A DNA stretch of 64,000 bases from Rhodospirillaceae bacterium (GTDB lineage: Bacteria; Pseudomonadota; Alphaproteobacteria; Dongiales; Dongiaceae): positions 558,001 to 622,000 of the forward strand of contig JADJQM010000003.1 in the NCBI GenBank assembly GCA_016712715.1, written 5' to 3'. The number at the start of each line of letters is the position of its first letter. Position 1 is the first letter of the stretch. The notes under the pieces are model-generated. The model had not been told where the DNA came from and made no database searches. It saw only the letters and a list, made by a program, of their open reading frames with translations. A program made the translations under genes and the position numbers. Positions 18,220-26,523 of the stretch are shown here, in pieces.

Positions 18220-19521
18220 CTACGCCACTTTCGTCGCGCCCTCGATCGCCTGGGCGATGGTCTTTTCCAGGATGTCGAAGCCTTCGGAGATCAGCTTCTC
18301 TTCCGCCACCAGCGGCATGAGGAAGCGGAGCGTGTTGGCATAGACGCCGCAAGAGAGCAGGATGAGGCCGTTCTCGCCGGCCTTCTGGGTGATGGCCTTG
18401 GTGAGCTCGGCATCGGGCGAGCCGTCCGACTTCACCACGTCGCAGGCGACCATGGCCCCTAAGCCCCGGATGCCGCTGATGCGGTTGCCGAAGCTGTTGC
18501 GCTTCTTCATGTCGTTCAAGCGGTCGGTCATCTGCTTGCCGATGATGTTGGCGCGCTCGACCAGCTTTTCCTCTTCCATCACGTCAAGGACCGCGTTGGC
18601 AGCGGCACAGCCGATGGGGCTGCCGCCATAGGTGCCGCCTAAGCCACCGGCCGCGGGGCCGTCCATGATCTCGGCCTTGCCGATGACGCCGGAGAGCGGG
18701 AAGCCGCCGGCCAGCGACTTTGCCACCGTGATGAGGTCGGCTTCGATGCCGCTATGCTCATGGGCGAACATCTTGCCGGTGCGCGCAAAACCGGTCTGGA
18801 TCTCGTCGACGATGAACATGATGCCGTGCTTGGTGCAGATGTCGCGAAGTGCCCGCATGAACTCGAACGGCACCACGTTGAAGCCGCCCTCGCCCTGCAC
18901 CGGCTCGATGATGATCGCCGCCACATTGTCCGGGCCGATATCGGCCTTGAACAGGGTCTCGAGGATCTTCAGGCTCTGCGCGCCGCCATCGTTCAACGCC
19001 GGGTCCGGGAACGGCACGTGGAATACGTCCGAGGGGAACGGGCCGAAGCCGGTCTTGTAGGGGGCGACCTTGCCGGTCAAGGCCATGCCCATCAGGGTGC
19101 GGCCGTGGAAAGCGCCGGAGAAGGCGATGATGCCGCTCCGCTTGGTGTAGGAGCGCGCGATCTTGACCGCGTTCTCGACCGCTTCGGCACCGGTGGTCAG
19201 AAAGATGGTCTTCTTCGGCGTGGAGCCGGGCGCCAGCTTGTTGAGGCGTTCCGCCGAGCGGATATAGCTCTCATACGGGTTCACCTGGAAGCAGGTGTGG
19301 CTGAACTTGTCGAGCTGGTCCTTCACCGCCTTGATGATCTTCGGATGGCCATGGCCGGTGTTCATGACGGCGATGCCGCCCGCGAAATCGATATGGCGCT
19401 TGCCTTCGACATCGGTGATCTCGGCGCCCTTGGCGCTCTCGGCAAAGATCGCATAGGCGTTGCCGACACCCCGTGGCACGGCCGCCACGCGGCGCTGCTG
19501 CAGATTCGCATTCGACGTCAT
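18220..19521 (-). CDS. gabT: 4-aminobutyrate aminotransferase (class III, PLP-dependent)
   Basis: 433 residues. It transfers the amino group of GABA (or a related omega-amino acid) to 2-oxoglutarate, giving succinate semialdehyde. The class III pattern is complete: HIDFAGGIAVMNTGHGHP, TTGAEAVENAVKIAR, AFHGRTLMGMALTGK, FIVDEIQTGFARTGK (PLP-binding Asp) and TVAKSLAGGFPLSGV with the Schiff-base Lys. Start ATG 19521 follows GAGGG. It is monocistronic with its own terminator; no gabD or regulator is adjacent. Other omega-aminotransferase activities are possible. Confidence 0.94.
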   Translation of the reverse strand: MTSNANLQQRRVAAVPRGVGNAYAIFAESAKGAEITDVEGKRHIDFAGGIAVMNTGHGHPKIIKAVKDQLDKFSHTCFQVNPYESYIRSAERLNKLAPGSTPKKTIFLTTGAEAVENAVKIARSYTKRSGIIAFSGAFHGRTLMGMALTGKVAPYKTGFGPFPSDVFHVPFPDPALNDGGAQSLKILETLFKADIGPDNVAAIIIEPVQGEGGFNVVPFEFMRALRDICTKHGIMFIVDEIQTGFARTGKMFAHEHSGIEADLITVAKSLAGGFPLSGVIGKAEIMDGPAAGGLGGTYGGSPIGCAAANAVLDVMEEEKLVERANIIGKQMTDRLNDMKKRNSFGNRISGIRGLGAMVACDVVKSDGSPDAELTKAITQKAGENGLILLSCGVYANTLRFLMPLVAEEKLISEGFDILEKTIAQAIEGATKVA

Positions 19522-19725
19522 GTGATATCCCTCTTCATGATCTGGGCGCGGCTGATGATCCGGCGCCTTTTGGAAAAGCCGCGCGGACTATATCCCAGGT
19601 GCCGGGCACGCCGAAACCCCGCCGCCCCGCAATGCTGGGCTGTGGCGGATTCATCCCTCTGGCAGAAAATTACTTGAGGCGCTGACTCGGGATTGGTTGC
19701 CGATCCACCCCAACTTTATGTTGGG

Positions 19726-19908
19726 CTAGCCGCGCAGGCGGCGGATCGCATCGGTCATCGATTGGCTGCCCTGGGCGTCGCGGAGCCGCCGGTCGAACAT
19801 CTGGCGGGCTGCTTCCGCCTCATGGGCGCGGTCGGTCACCCGGACCGGGATCATCTGAGGGGCCGGCGTGCCGGCGATCATCTCCATTAACCACTTGCCG
19901 ATCTTCAT
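19726..19908 (-). CDS. small hypothetical protein
   Basis: 60 residues from ATG 19908, preceded by GGGAGGGCGTG. It has a short hydrophobic N-terminus (KIGKWLMEMIAG) and then a charged helical part with many Arg residues. The family is not recognised. RBS quality and codon pattern favour a real gene, but a gene this short cannot be confirmed by reading alone. Confidence 0.45.
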   Translation of the reverse strand: MKIGKWLMEMIAGTPAPQMIPVRVTDRAHEAEAARQMFDRRLRDAQGSQSMTDAIRRLRG

Positions 19909-20084
19909 CACGCCCTCCCGCCCTGGGGTCCAACAGACGCTCAAGGTACGGGACGGGCGTTAATGAAGTCTGAAAGTCGACAATATCCCTCGAAAAGTCG
20001 CAAATATCCCCGTCTTTGGCGACGGAATCTGCGCCTTTGGGCCTCTCTCAGGCCGCGCGGACCAGGTCCTGGCGGGCTGGCCGG

Positions 20085-20265
20085 TCACTTGAACTCATGG
20101 GCCATCAGCCCACGGATCATCTGATTACCCTCGAGCATCGCATCATATTCCTCGACGCCACGCCGAACGTTCCAGCAACGGCCGGAAATAGCCGCGCAAA
20201 CCGTTCTTCAGGCGAATGGGGGTGGTGAGCTCGAGGACGTCGTCGAATTCGTATCTGCTACGCAT
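20085..20265 (-). pseudogene. small hypothetical protein, probable frameshift
   Basis: Frame one from ATG 20265 reads MRSRYEFDDVLELTTPIRL and ends near LLERSA. A second frame then reads GVEEYDAMLEGNQMIRGLM and ends in AHEFK before TGA (20085-20087). The two halves join at about 20155-20165 into a protein-like sequence of about 59 residues if one base is skipped in the repeated GGCGTGGCGT. The upstream SD is weak. It may be a real tiny gene with a sequencing error, or a decayed one. Confidence 0.4.
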
Positions 20266-20389
20266 GATCTTAACCAACCTTTTGTGCAAGTGAGCGCCGG
20301 AGACTCCGGCAAAACAACTTGCTTCGACAGATATGCCTAGATTCCATAAATGGCGAGTGACGGCAATCACCAATCGCGTGATAGCGCGT

Positions 20390-21307
20390 TTAGGCCTGTG
20401 ATTTCTGCTGTTTCTGCCACATCGCCCGCGAGACGCGCGCAGTCGGTTCGCGTCCGATGTGATGGAGAACACGCCAGCCTGCGGCGGCAAGTTTGTCGAG
20501 ATCGATGCCGGTTTCAATACCCATGCCGTTAAGCATAAACACGACATCCTCGGTGGCGACATTGCCGGTCGCCCCTTGCGCATAGGGACAGCCGCCGAGG
20601 CCAGCGACCGATGCATCGACGACGCCGATCCCCATCTGCAGCGCCATCAGCAGATTGGCCAAGGCCTGGCCATAGGTATCGTGGAAATGCGCGGCAAGCT
20701 CAGCGGTCGGCACGTGGCTGGCCACCGCCTCGATCAGCCGGCGGGTCGCCAAGGGCGTGCCGACCCCGATCGTATCGCCCAGTGAAATCTCGTAACAGCC
20801 CATGTCTTTCAAGGCTTTAGCGACATCCGCCACGGCCCTGGGCGCGATCTCGCCCTCATAGGGACAGCCGAGCACGCAGGAAATATAGCCACGGACAGGA
20901 ATCCCAATTTCCGCCGCCCGCACCATCACAGGCCGGAACCGCTCAAGGCTTTCGGCGATAGAACAATTGGTGTTCCTGCGCGCAAAGGATTCCGAGGCCG
21001 CCGCGAACACCGCGACCTCGCGCGCACCGGCAGCGATCGCCGCCTCAAACCCTTGCAGATTGGGCACAAGTACCGGATAGCGCTTCGCCGGATCACGCTT
21101 CAAACCCGCGAGCACGGCCGCGGAATCCGCCATCTGCGGCACCCATTTCGGCGAGACGAAGGCGCCGGCCTCGATCTCCGACAATCCAGCAGCCGCAAGA
21201 TCTTCAATGAGTTCAATCTTCACAGCGGCCGGCACCGCGACCTTCTCGTTCTGCAAGCCGTCACGCGGCCCCACCTCGACGATGCGGACCTTGGCAGGCA
21301 GGGTCAT
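20390..21307 (-). CDS. mvaB: hydroxymethylglutaryl-CoA lyase
   Basis: 305 residues. It cleaves 3-hydroxy-3-methylglutaryl-CoA to acetoacetate and acetyl-CoA, the last step of leucine breakdown. The TIM-barrel N-terminus carries EVGPRDGLQNEK with the catalytic Arg/Asp. The signature GLGGCPYAQGATGNVATED includes the active-site Cys, and AAHFHDTYGQALAN gives the metal-binding His pair. Its ATG overlaps the stop of the biotin carboxylase subunit gene (ATGA), which places it last in the leucine operon. Confidence 0.95.
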   Translation of the reverse strand: MTLPAKVRIVEVGPRDGLQNEKVAVPAAVKIELIEDLAAAGLSEIEAGAFVSPKWVPQMADSAAVLAGLKRDPAKRYPVLVPNLQGFEAAIAAGAREVAVFAAASESFARRNTNCSIAESLERFRPVMVRAAEIGIPVRGYISCVLGCPYEGEIAPRAVADVAKALKDMGCYEISLGDTIGVGTPLATRRLIEAVASHVPTAELAAHFHDTYGQALANLLMALQMGIGVVDASVAGLGGCPYAQGATGNVATEDVVFMLNGMGIETGIDLDKLAAAGWRVLHHIGREPTARVSRAMWQKQQKSQA

Positions 21308-23286
21308 GTCGCCACCGAAGGCGCCGCGTTGATGCGGATGAGTTCCGCGCCTTCCACCACCTGGTCGCCATTGCCGACCAGCAATCCGGCGACCTCGCCG
21401 GCAATATCGGCAGCGAGGTTATGTTCCATCTTCATGGCCTCGAGCCGCAGCACGATCTGCCCGGGTGCCACCACATCGCCCTGATTGACCAGCACAGCGA
21501 CAATGCGCCCCGGCATCGGCGCCAGCACCACCGAGGTGCGCGCACCGCCGGCATCCTTGCGCACCGGTGGCCGGCCGAACGGCCCCAGCGCCCGCACCCG
21601 CCAGCGACCAGCGCCGATCTGCAACCAGCGCGTGACGCCATCGGCATGGAGATGGGCGCAGATTTGCCGGCCGTCGACCTCTACCAGCAGGCTGTGCCCA
21701 TCACGCGAAACGAGGCGCAGATTGTGCGATGGCGTGCGCCAGCCATCGGCCGTCACCTGCAGCGAAACGGTGTAATCCACACCCCCCAGTTCGAAATGCC
21801 AGTCGAGCGGCGCCGGGCCGCCCAGGCGCCAATTGTCGGTGGCGGCCCAGGGCGATGGATCATTGCTGCCAAGCTGAAGCTGCTCGCCCAGAGCCAGGAT
21901 CGCCCAGCCGGCATCATCAAGCGGCGTTGGCGCCAGCAATTCCGCGGCATGGTCGGCGATGAAACCGGTATAGACATGACCGGCACGGAAATCGGCATGC
22001 GCACAGGCACGCGCCAGCAGATCAAGATTACTGGCGATACCGGCCAAGCGCGTCTGTTCGAGTGCCGGCGTCAAGCGCGCCAGCGCCTCAGCGCGGTCGG
22101 CACCGGAGGCAATCAGCTTGCCGAGCAGGGAGTCGTAATGGCTGCCGATGGCGCTGCCTGTCTCGATACCGGCATCGAGACGCAGGCCCGGACTTTGCGG
22201 CACCTGCCAATCCAGAATCAGACCGGTTTCCGGGCGGAAATCGCGAGCCGGGTCCTCTGCGCAGATGCGCGCCTCGATGGCATGGCCACAGAGTTCAATC
22301 TGGTGCTGCAGGCGCGGCAGTTTCTCGCCGCTGGCGACGCGCAATTGCCATTCGACGAGATCCAGGCCGGTCACCATCTCGGTCACCGGATGTTCTACCT
22401 GGAGCCGCGTGTTCATTTCCATGAAGAAGAACTGCGTGAGGTCATCGGCATCGGCGATGAATTCGATCGTGCCGGCGCCGACATAATCGATCGCTTTGGC
22501 CGCAGCGATGGCGGCATCGGTCATGCGCCTGCGTGTCTGCTCATCAAGGCCGGGAGCCGGCGCTTCCTCGATCACCTTCTGGTGGCGGCGCTGCAGCGAA
22601 CAATCGCGCTCATAGAGATGCACCACATTGCCCTGGGTGTCAGCGAAGACCTGAACCTCGATATGCCGCGGGCGGGTGAGGTATTTTTCGATCAGCACCG
22701 CAGCATCGCCGAAAGCGGACTGCGCCTCGCGCCTGGCGGAGGCCAGCGCTTCGGCGAGATCCTCGGCCCGGTCGACCCGGCGCATGCCGCGACCACCACC
22801 ACCCATCACCGCCTTGATCAGCACCGGATAGCCGATCCTGGCCGCGGCCTTCAACAGCGTCGCATCATCCTGCGTATCGCCTTCATATCCGGGCACGACG
22901 GGCACACCGGCCTTGCGCATCAGAATCTTCGCCGCATCCTTGGCGCCCATCGCCTGGATGGCCTTCGCCGGCGGCCCGATGAAGACAAGACCTGCCCTGG
23001 CCACCGCCTCGGCAAAACCTGCATTCTCGGAAAGGAACCCGTAACCGGGATGAATGGCTTCCGCCCCGGTCTGCTTGGCGGCCGCAATGATGCGTGCACC
23101 ATCGAGGTAGGATTCGCGCGCCGGCGGCGGACCGATCAACACAGCCTCATCGGCCAGCGTCACATGGCGCGCCAACGCGTCGGCCTCGGAATAGACCGCC
23201 ACCGTCGCGATCCCCATCCGCCGCGCCGTCGTCATGACGCGACAAGCGATCTCGCCTCGGTTGGCAATGAGGATCTTGGTGAACAT
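21304..23286 (-). CDS. mccA: methylcrotonyl-CoA carboxylase, biotin-containing alpha subunit
   Basis: 660 residues from ATG 23286 (MFTKILIANRGEIA); a TTG further up adds seven residues with no homology. The order is biotin carboxylase (ATP-grasp, VMGGGGRGMR glycine loop, EMNTRLQVEHPVTE), a linker, and the C-terminal biotinyl domain with the EAMKMEHN biotinylation motif. With MccB it converts 3-methylcrotonyl-CoA to 3-methylglutaconyl-CoA. Neighbours (MccB, hydratase, HMG-CoA lyase) favour MCC over propionyl- or geranyl-CoA carboxylase. Confidence 0.93.
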   Translation of the reverse strand: MFTKILIANRGEIACRVMTTARRMGIATVAVYSEADALARHVTLADEAVLIGPPPARESYLDGARIIAAAKQTGAEAIHPGYGFLSENAGFAEAVARAGLVFIGPPAKAIQAMGAKDAAKILMRKAGVPVVPGYEGDTQDDATLLKAAARIGYPVLIKAVMGGGGRGMRRVDRAEDLAEALASARREAQSAFGDAAVLIEKYLTRPRHIEVQVFADTQGNVVHLYERDCSLQRRHQKVIEEAPAPGLDEQTRRRMTDAAIAAAKAIDYVGAGTIEFIADADDLTQFFFMEMNTRLQVEHPVTEMVTGLDLVEWQLRVASGEKLPRLQHQIELCGHAIEARICAEDPARDFRPETGLILDWQVPQSPGLRLDAGIETGSAIGSHYDSLLGKLIASGADRAEALARLTPALEQTRLAGIASNLDLLARACAHADFRAGHVYTGFIADHAAELLAPTPLDDAGWAILALGEQLQLGSNDPSPWAATDNWRLGGPAPLDWHFELGGVDYTVSLQVTADGWRTPSHNLRLVSRDGHSLLVEVDGRQICAHLHADGVTRWLQIGAGRWRVRALGPFGRPPVRKDAGGARTSVVLAPMPGRIVAVLVNQGDVVAPGQIVLRLEAMKMEHNLAADIAGEVAGLLVGNGDQVVEGAELIRINAAPSVAT

Positions 23287-23321
23287 GTTCGTCCTAGGCC
23301 TCTTCAATATTCGACGAAATA

Positions 23322-23430
23322 CCCCTCACCCCCACCCCTCTCCCCATAAGAATGGGGCGAGGGGCTTCATATCGATCTCGCCCGAACCTCCCTCGCCCCA
23401 CGAAGTGGGGAGAGGGTCGGGGTGAGGGGT
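23322..23430. repeat. dispersed GC-rich inverted repeat, copy 4
   Basis: The clearest inverted copy: ACCCCTCACCCCCACCCCTC at the left and GAGGGTCGGGGTGAGGGGT at the right are near reverse complements. A smaller hairpin in each half reads CCCCATAAGAATGGGG and CCCCACGAAGTGGGG. It is inserted between the hydratase and mccA genes of one operon. Confidence 0.8.
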
Positions 23431-23451
23431 GGAGCGCCGTGCGCATTCCGA

Positions 23452-24234
23452 TCAATCCTTGCGCCATGACGGCGTGCGCTTTTCAAGAAAGGCGGTCAGG
23501 CCTTCCTTCCCCTCGGCGCTGGCGCGACGCTTGGCGATGCGCTCGGCGGTGCCATCGATGACCGCGCGGCCCAGCGGCAGCGAGGACACGAACTGGACCA
23601 GTTCCTTGGCCTCCGCCATCGCTTCCGGCGCATTCTCCAGCAATTGCTTCGAAAGCGCCTCGGCAGCAGCGTCAAGTTGATCGGCCGCCACTACGTCGCT
23701 GAGCAGCCCTAGGCGCTGCGCTTCGGCTGCGCCGAACTTGGCGCCGGTCAGGAACAGGCGCTTGGCGGCATTGGCGCCGATCGCGCGGATGATATGGGGG
23801 CTGATCACCGCGGGGATGAGGCCGAGCTTTACTTCAGAGAGTACAAATTCCGCAGTCGGTGCGGCGATTGCGAAGTCGCAGGCCGAGACGATGCCGATGC
23901 CGCCGCCATAGGCCGGCCCATTCACCACGGCGACGGTCGGCATGGTCATGAAGGCGATCTTCTCGAACAGGCCGGCGAGGCGCTTGGCGTCGGCGATGTT
24001 GCTGGCCGCGTCATATTCCGCCATGCGGCGCATCCAGTTGATGTCGGCACCGGCGCAGAAGCTGGTGCCGCGGGCGCGGATTTGCAGGACACGTATGTTC
24101 TTGTCCGCTCCAACCTGGTCGAGCGCGCCGTGGAACTCGTCGATCATGGCGATGTCGAGGGCGTTGTGGCGTTCCGGCCGGTTGATGATGATCTGGGCGA
24201 CGCGGCCGGATTTCTGGAAATCGATATCGGTCAT
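23452..24234 (-). CDS. liuC: enoyl-CoA hydratase/isomerase family, probable 3-methylglutaconyl-CoA hydratase
   Basis: 260-residue crotonase-fold enzyme with RPERHNALDIAMIDEF, the oxyanion-hole block GTSFCAGADINWMRRM and the second active-site block NGPAYGGGIGIVSACDFAIA. By position in the mcc operon it should hydrate 3-methylglutaconyl-CoA to HMG-CoA. Sequence alone does not fix the substrate within the crotonase superfamily. It starts 6 bp after the mccB stop. Confidence 0.88.
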   Translation of the reverse strand: MTDIDFQKSGRVAQIIINRPERHNALDIAMIDEFHGALDQVGADKNIRVLQIRARGTSFCAGADINWMRRMAEYDAASNIADAKRLAGLFEKIAFMTMPTVAVVNGPAYGGGIGIVSACDFAIAAPTAEFVLSEVKLGLIPAVISPHIIRAIGANAAKRLFLTGAKFGAAEAQRLGLLSDVVAADQLDAAAEALSKQLLENAPEAMAEAKELVQFVSSLPLGRAVIDGTAERIAKRRASAEGKEGLTAFLEKRTPSWRKD

Positions 24235-24240
24235 GAGGAC

Positions 24241-25845
24241 TCACATGCGGAAGAGGCCGAACCGGGTCTCCGGGATCGGCTGTTGCAGAGCGGCAATCAG
24301 GCTGAGGCCCAGCACACGTCGCGTGTCAGCGGGCGCGATGACGCCGTCGTCCCACAGCCGGGCCGAGGCATAATAGGGATGACCCTGCTTTTCATATTGC
24401 GCGCGGATCGGCTGCTTGAAGGCATCTTCCTCCTCCGCCGACCACGCTTCGCCTTTGATGGCGAAATTATCGCGCTTCACCTGGGCCAAAACCGAGGCTG
24501 CCTGCTCGCCACCCATGACCGAGATGCGCGCGTTGGGCCACATGAACAGGAAGCGTGGGCCGAAGGCACGGCCGCACATGCCGTAATTTCCGGCACCGAA
24601 GGAACCGCCAATGATGCAGGTAAGCTTCGGCACCGCGACGGTCGAGACCGCCGCTACCAGCTTTGCGCCATCCTTGGCGATGCCGCCCGCTTCATACTTC
24701 CTGCCCACCATGAAACCAGTGATGTTCTGCAGGAAGAGGAGTGGAATGCGTCGCTGGCCGCACAATTCGACGAAATGCGTGCCCTTTAACGCCGATTCCG
24801 AGAACAGGATGCCGTTATTCGCGATGATGCCGACCTGATGACCGTAGAGATGGGCAAAGCCGCAAACCAGCGTCTCGCCGTAGTGTTGCTTGAACTCGTC
24901 GAACACCGAGCCGTCGACAATGCGGGCGATGACGTCACGCACATCGTAGGGCTTGCGCGCATCGGTGGGCACGATGGCACCCAGTTCATCTGGGTTGTAG
25001 AGGGGCTCCTGCACGGGAAGATGCGGCGCTATTGCCGTGTCGCTGCCCAGCCGGCCGACGATGCTGCGGCACCGTTCCAGCGCATCCCAATCGCTGTCGG
25101 CGAGGTGGTCGACGACACCGGAGCGGCGCGCATGGAGATCGCCGCCGCCAAGATCCTCGGCGGTGACCTCTTCGCCGGTGGCCGCCTTCACGAGGGGCGG
25201 GCCACCCAGGAAGATGGTGCCCTGGTTGCGCACGATGATACTTTCGTCGGACATCGCTGGCACATAGGCGCCGCCGGCGGTGCAGGAGCCCATCACCACC
25301 GCGATCTGCGGGATACCGCGCGCCGACATGTTGGCCTGGTTGTAGAAGATACGACCGAAATGATCACGGTCAGGAAAGACCTGATCCTGGTTGGGCAGAT
25401 TGGCACCACCGGAATCGACGAGATAGATGCAAGGCAGATTGTTCTCGGCAGCGATTTCCTGCGCGCGCAGGTGCTTCTTCACCGTCAGCGGATAGTAGGT
25501 GCCGCCCTTGACCGTCGCGTCATTGCAGACGATCACACACAGTCGACCAGAGACGCGGCCGATGCCGGTGACAAGGCCTGCCGCCGGCACATGGTCGCCA
25601 TAGACGCCGTGTGCAGCGAGAGGCGAAAGTTCAAGGAAGGGCGTACCGGGATCGAGCAGGCGCTGGATGCGTTCACGTGGCAGCAGTTTGCCGCGCGCCA
25701 CATGGCGCTTGCGCGCATCGGCACCACCACCTTCCGCGATCTCGCCGAGGACACGATCAAGATCATTGACAAGCGTCGCCATCGCCGCGGCATTGGCCTG
25801 GCGCGCGGGGTCTTGCGCATTCAAGGCGGATTTCAGAACGGGCAT
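24241..25845 (-). CDS. mccB: methylcrotonyl-CoA carboxylase, carboxyltransferase beta subunit
   Basis: 534 residues, normal length. The carboxyltransferase subunit moves CO2 from biotin to 3-methylcrotonyl-CoA. It shows the acyl-CoA carboxylase N- and C-domains with LVDSGGANLPNQDQVFPDRDHFG, GSCTAGGAYVPAMSDE, GGSFGAGNYGMCGRA and SVMGGEQAASVLA. A strong GGGAGGA RBS precedes ATG 25845. It is the first recognised gene of the leucine operon; isovaleryl-CoA dehydrogenase, often first, is not in the window. Confidence 0.95.
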   Translation of the reverse strand: MPVLKSALNAQDPARQANAAAMATLVNDLDRVLGEIAEGGGADARKRHVARGKLLPRERIQRLLDPGTPFLELSPLAAHGVYGDHVPAAGLVTGIGRVSGRLCVIVCNDATVKGGTYYPLTVKKHLRAQEIAAENNLPCIYLVDSGGANLPNQDQVFPDRDHFGRIFYNQANMSARGIPQIAVVMGSCTAGGAYVPAMSDESIIVRNQGTIFLGGPPLVKAATGEEVTAEDLGGGDLHARRSGVVDHLADSDWDALERCRSIVGRLGSDTAIAPHLPVQEPLYNPDELGAIVPTDARKPYDVRDVIARIVDGSVFDEFKQHYGETLVCGFAHLYGHQVGIIANNGILFSESALKGTHFVELCGQRRIPLLFLQNITGFMVGRKYEAGGIAKDGAKLVAAVSTVAVPKLTCIIGGSFGAGNYGMCGRAFGPRFLFMWPNARISVMGGEQAASVLAQVKRDNFAIKGEAWSAEEEDAFKQPIRAQYEKQGHPYYASARLWDDGVIAPADTRRVLGLSLIAALQQPIPETRFGLFRM

Positions 25846-26523
25846 TCGAGTTCCTCCCAGATCGCTTCTGCGACGATCCTTGGTTGGTCGACCAGCGATA
25901 CGATACAGGGTGACGTATCACTCGTCATCCTCCGCGACAGCGCCTCACGAATGGATCGGTGCAGGCCGGTCGGCAGCAGCTTGGACGCCGGACAACCCAA
26001 CTCAGATTGTTTCAAATCACGCCCCGGCAGATCGACATTGTTGCCGGGTCTTGTGCAGGCGCGGCATTTTGTTGTCGGCGCATCCACATTGGTGAACCAC
26101 CCGGCGCGAGGATCCTGCTCGTTCCCGAGATGCAACCTTGCGCGCCGTCATTGACTGATGGACCCGGCCACATCCGCATGGGACTGGCCGTATTGAGGAC
26201 ACCTAAACTCCTGACACGCCATCAGGCGAGGAAGCCGAGACCGGGAAACCTGGTGGCTCCAGCCCCTCAAACCCAGGGCAAGAGGGTTGCCGCACCGCTG
26301 TGCCTTGGACAGGTCCTCGACGATCATCCTTTTCAATCCCTTAACGCCCCCAAAATGGGTTACGGACGCAGCGTTGCCCCGGTGATTGAACGTTGGCCGC
26401 CAGGGCCTCCCCACCCAAAAAACCCAGATCTCCATAGGTCACTCCCCTGGCGAGGGTAAACAGTTGTTAATCGAACCTACCTAGGATTACGCCGACGCAT
26501 TGAACGATAAATGCCAGAGGGTC
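25846..26523. other. intergenic region between mccB and a histidine kinase
   Basis: About 680 bp with divergent genes on each side. A minus-strand open frame (ATG 26135 to a stop at 25833) gives about 100 residues with four Cys and overlaps the mccB start by 13 bp; no family is recognised and its RBS is weak, so it is not called. No MerR-type leucine regulator (LiuR) gene is present. The stretch should hold the mcc promoter, but none is convincing by eye. Confidence 0.45.

Noticed and set aside
17580..18320. 246-codon open frame on the plus strand
   Set aside because: Runs through the dispersed repeat and antisense to a gene with strong RBS and signal peptide; Pro/Arg-rich noise.
21421..23349. 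642-codon open frame on the plus strand
   Set aside because: Antisense to mccA, which has all biotin carboxylase and biotinyl motifs.
25833..26135. Possible 100-residue Cys-containing protein upstream of mccB
   Set aside because: Overlaps mccB start, weak RBS, no family recognised; left as part of the intergenic note.
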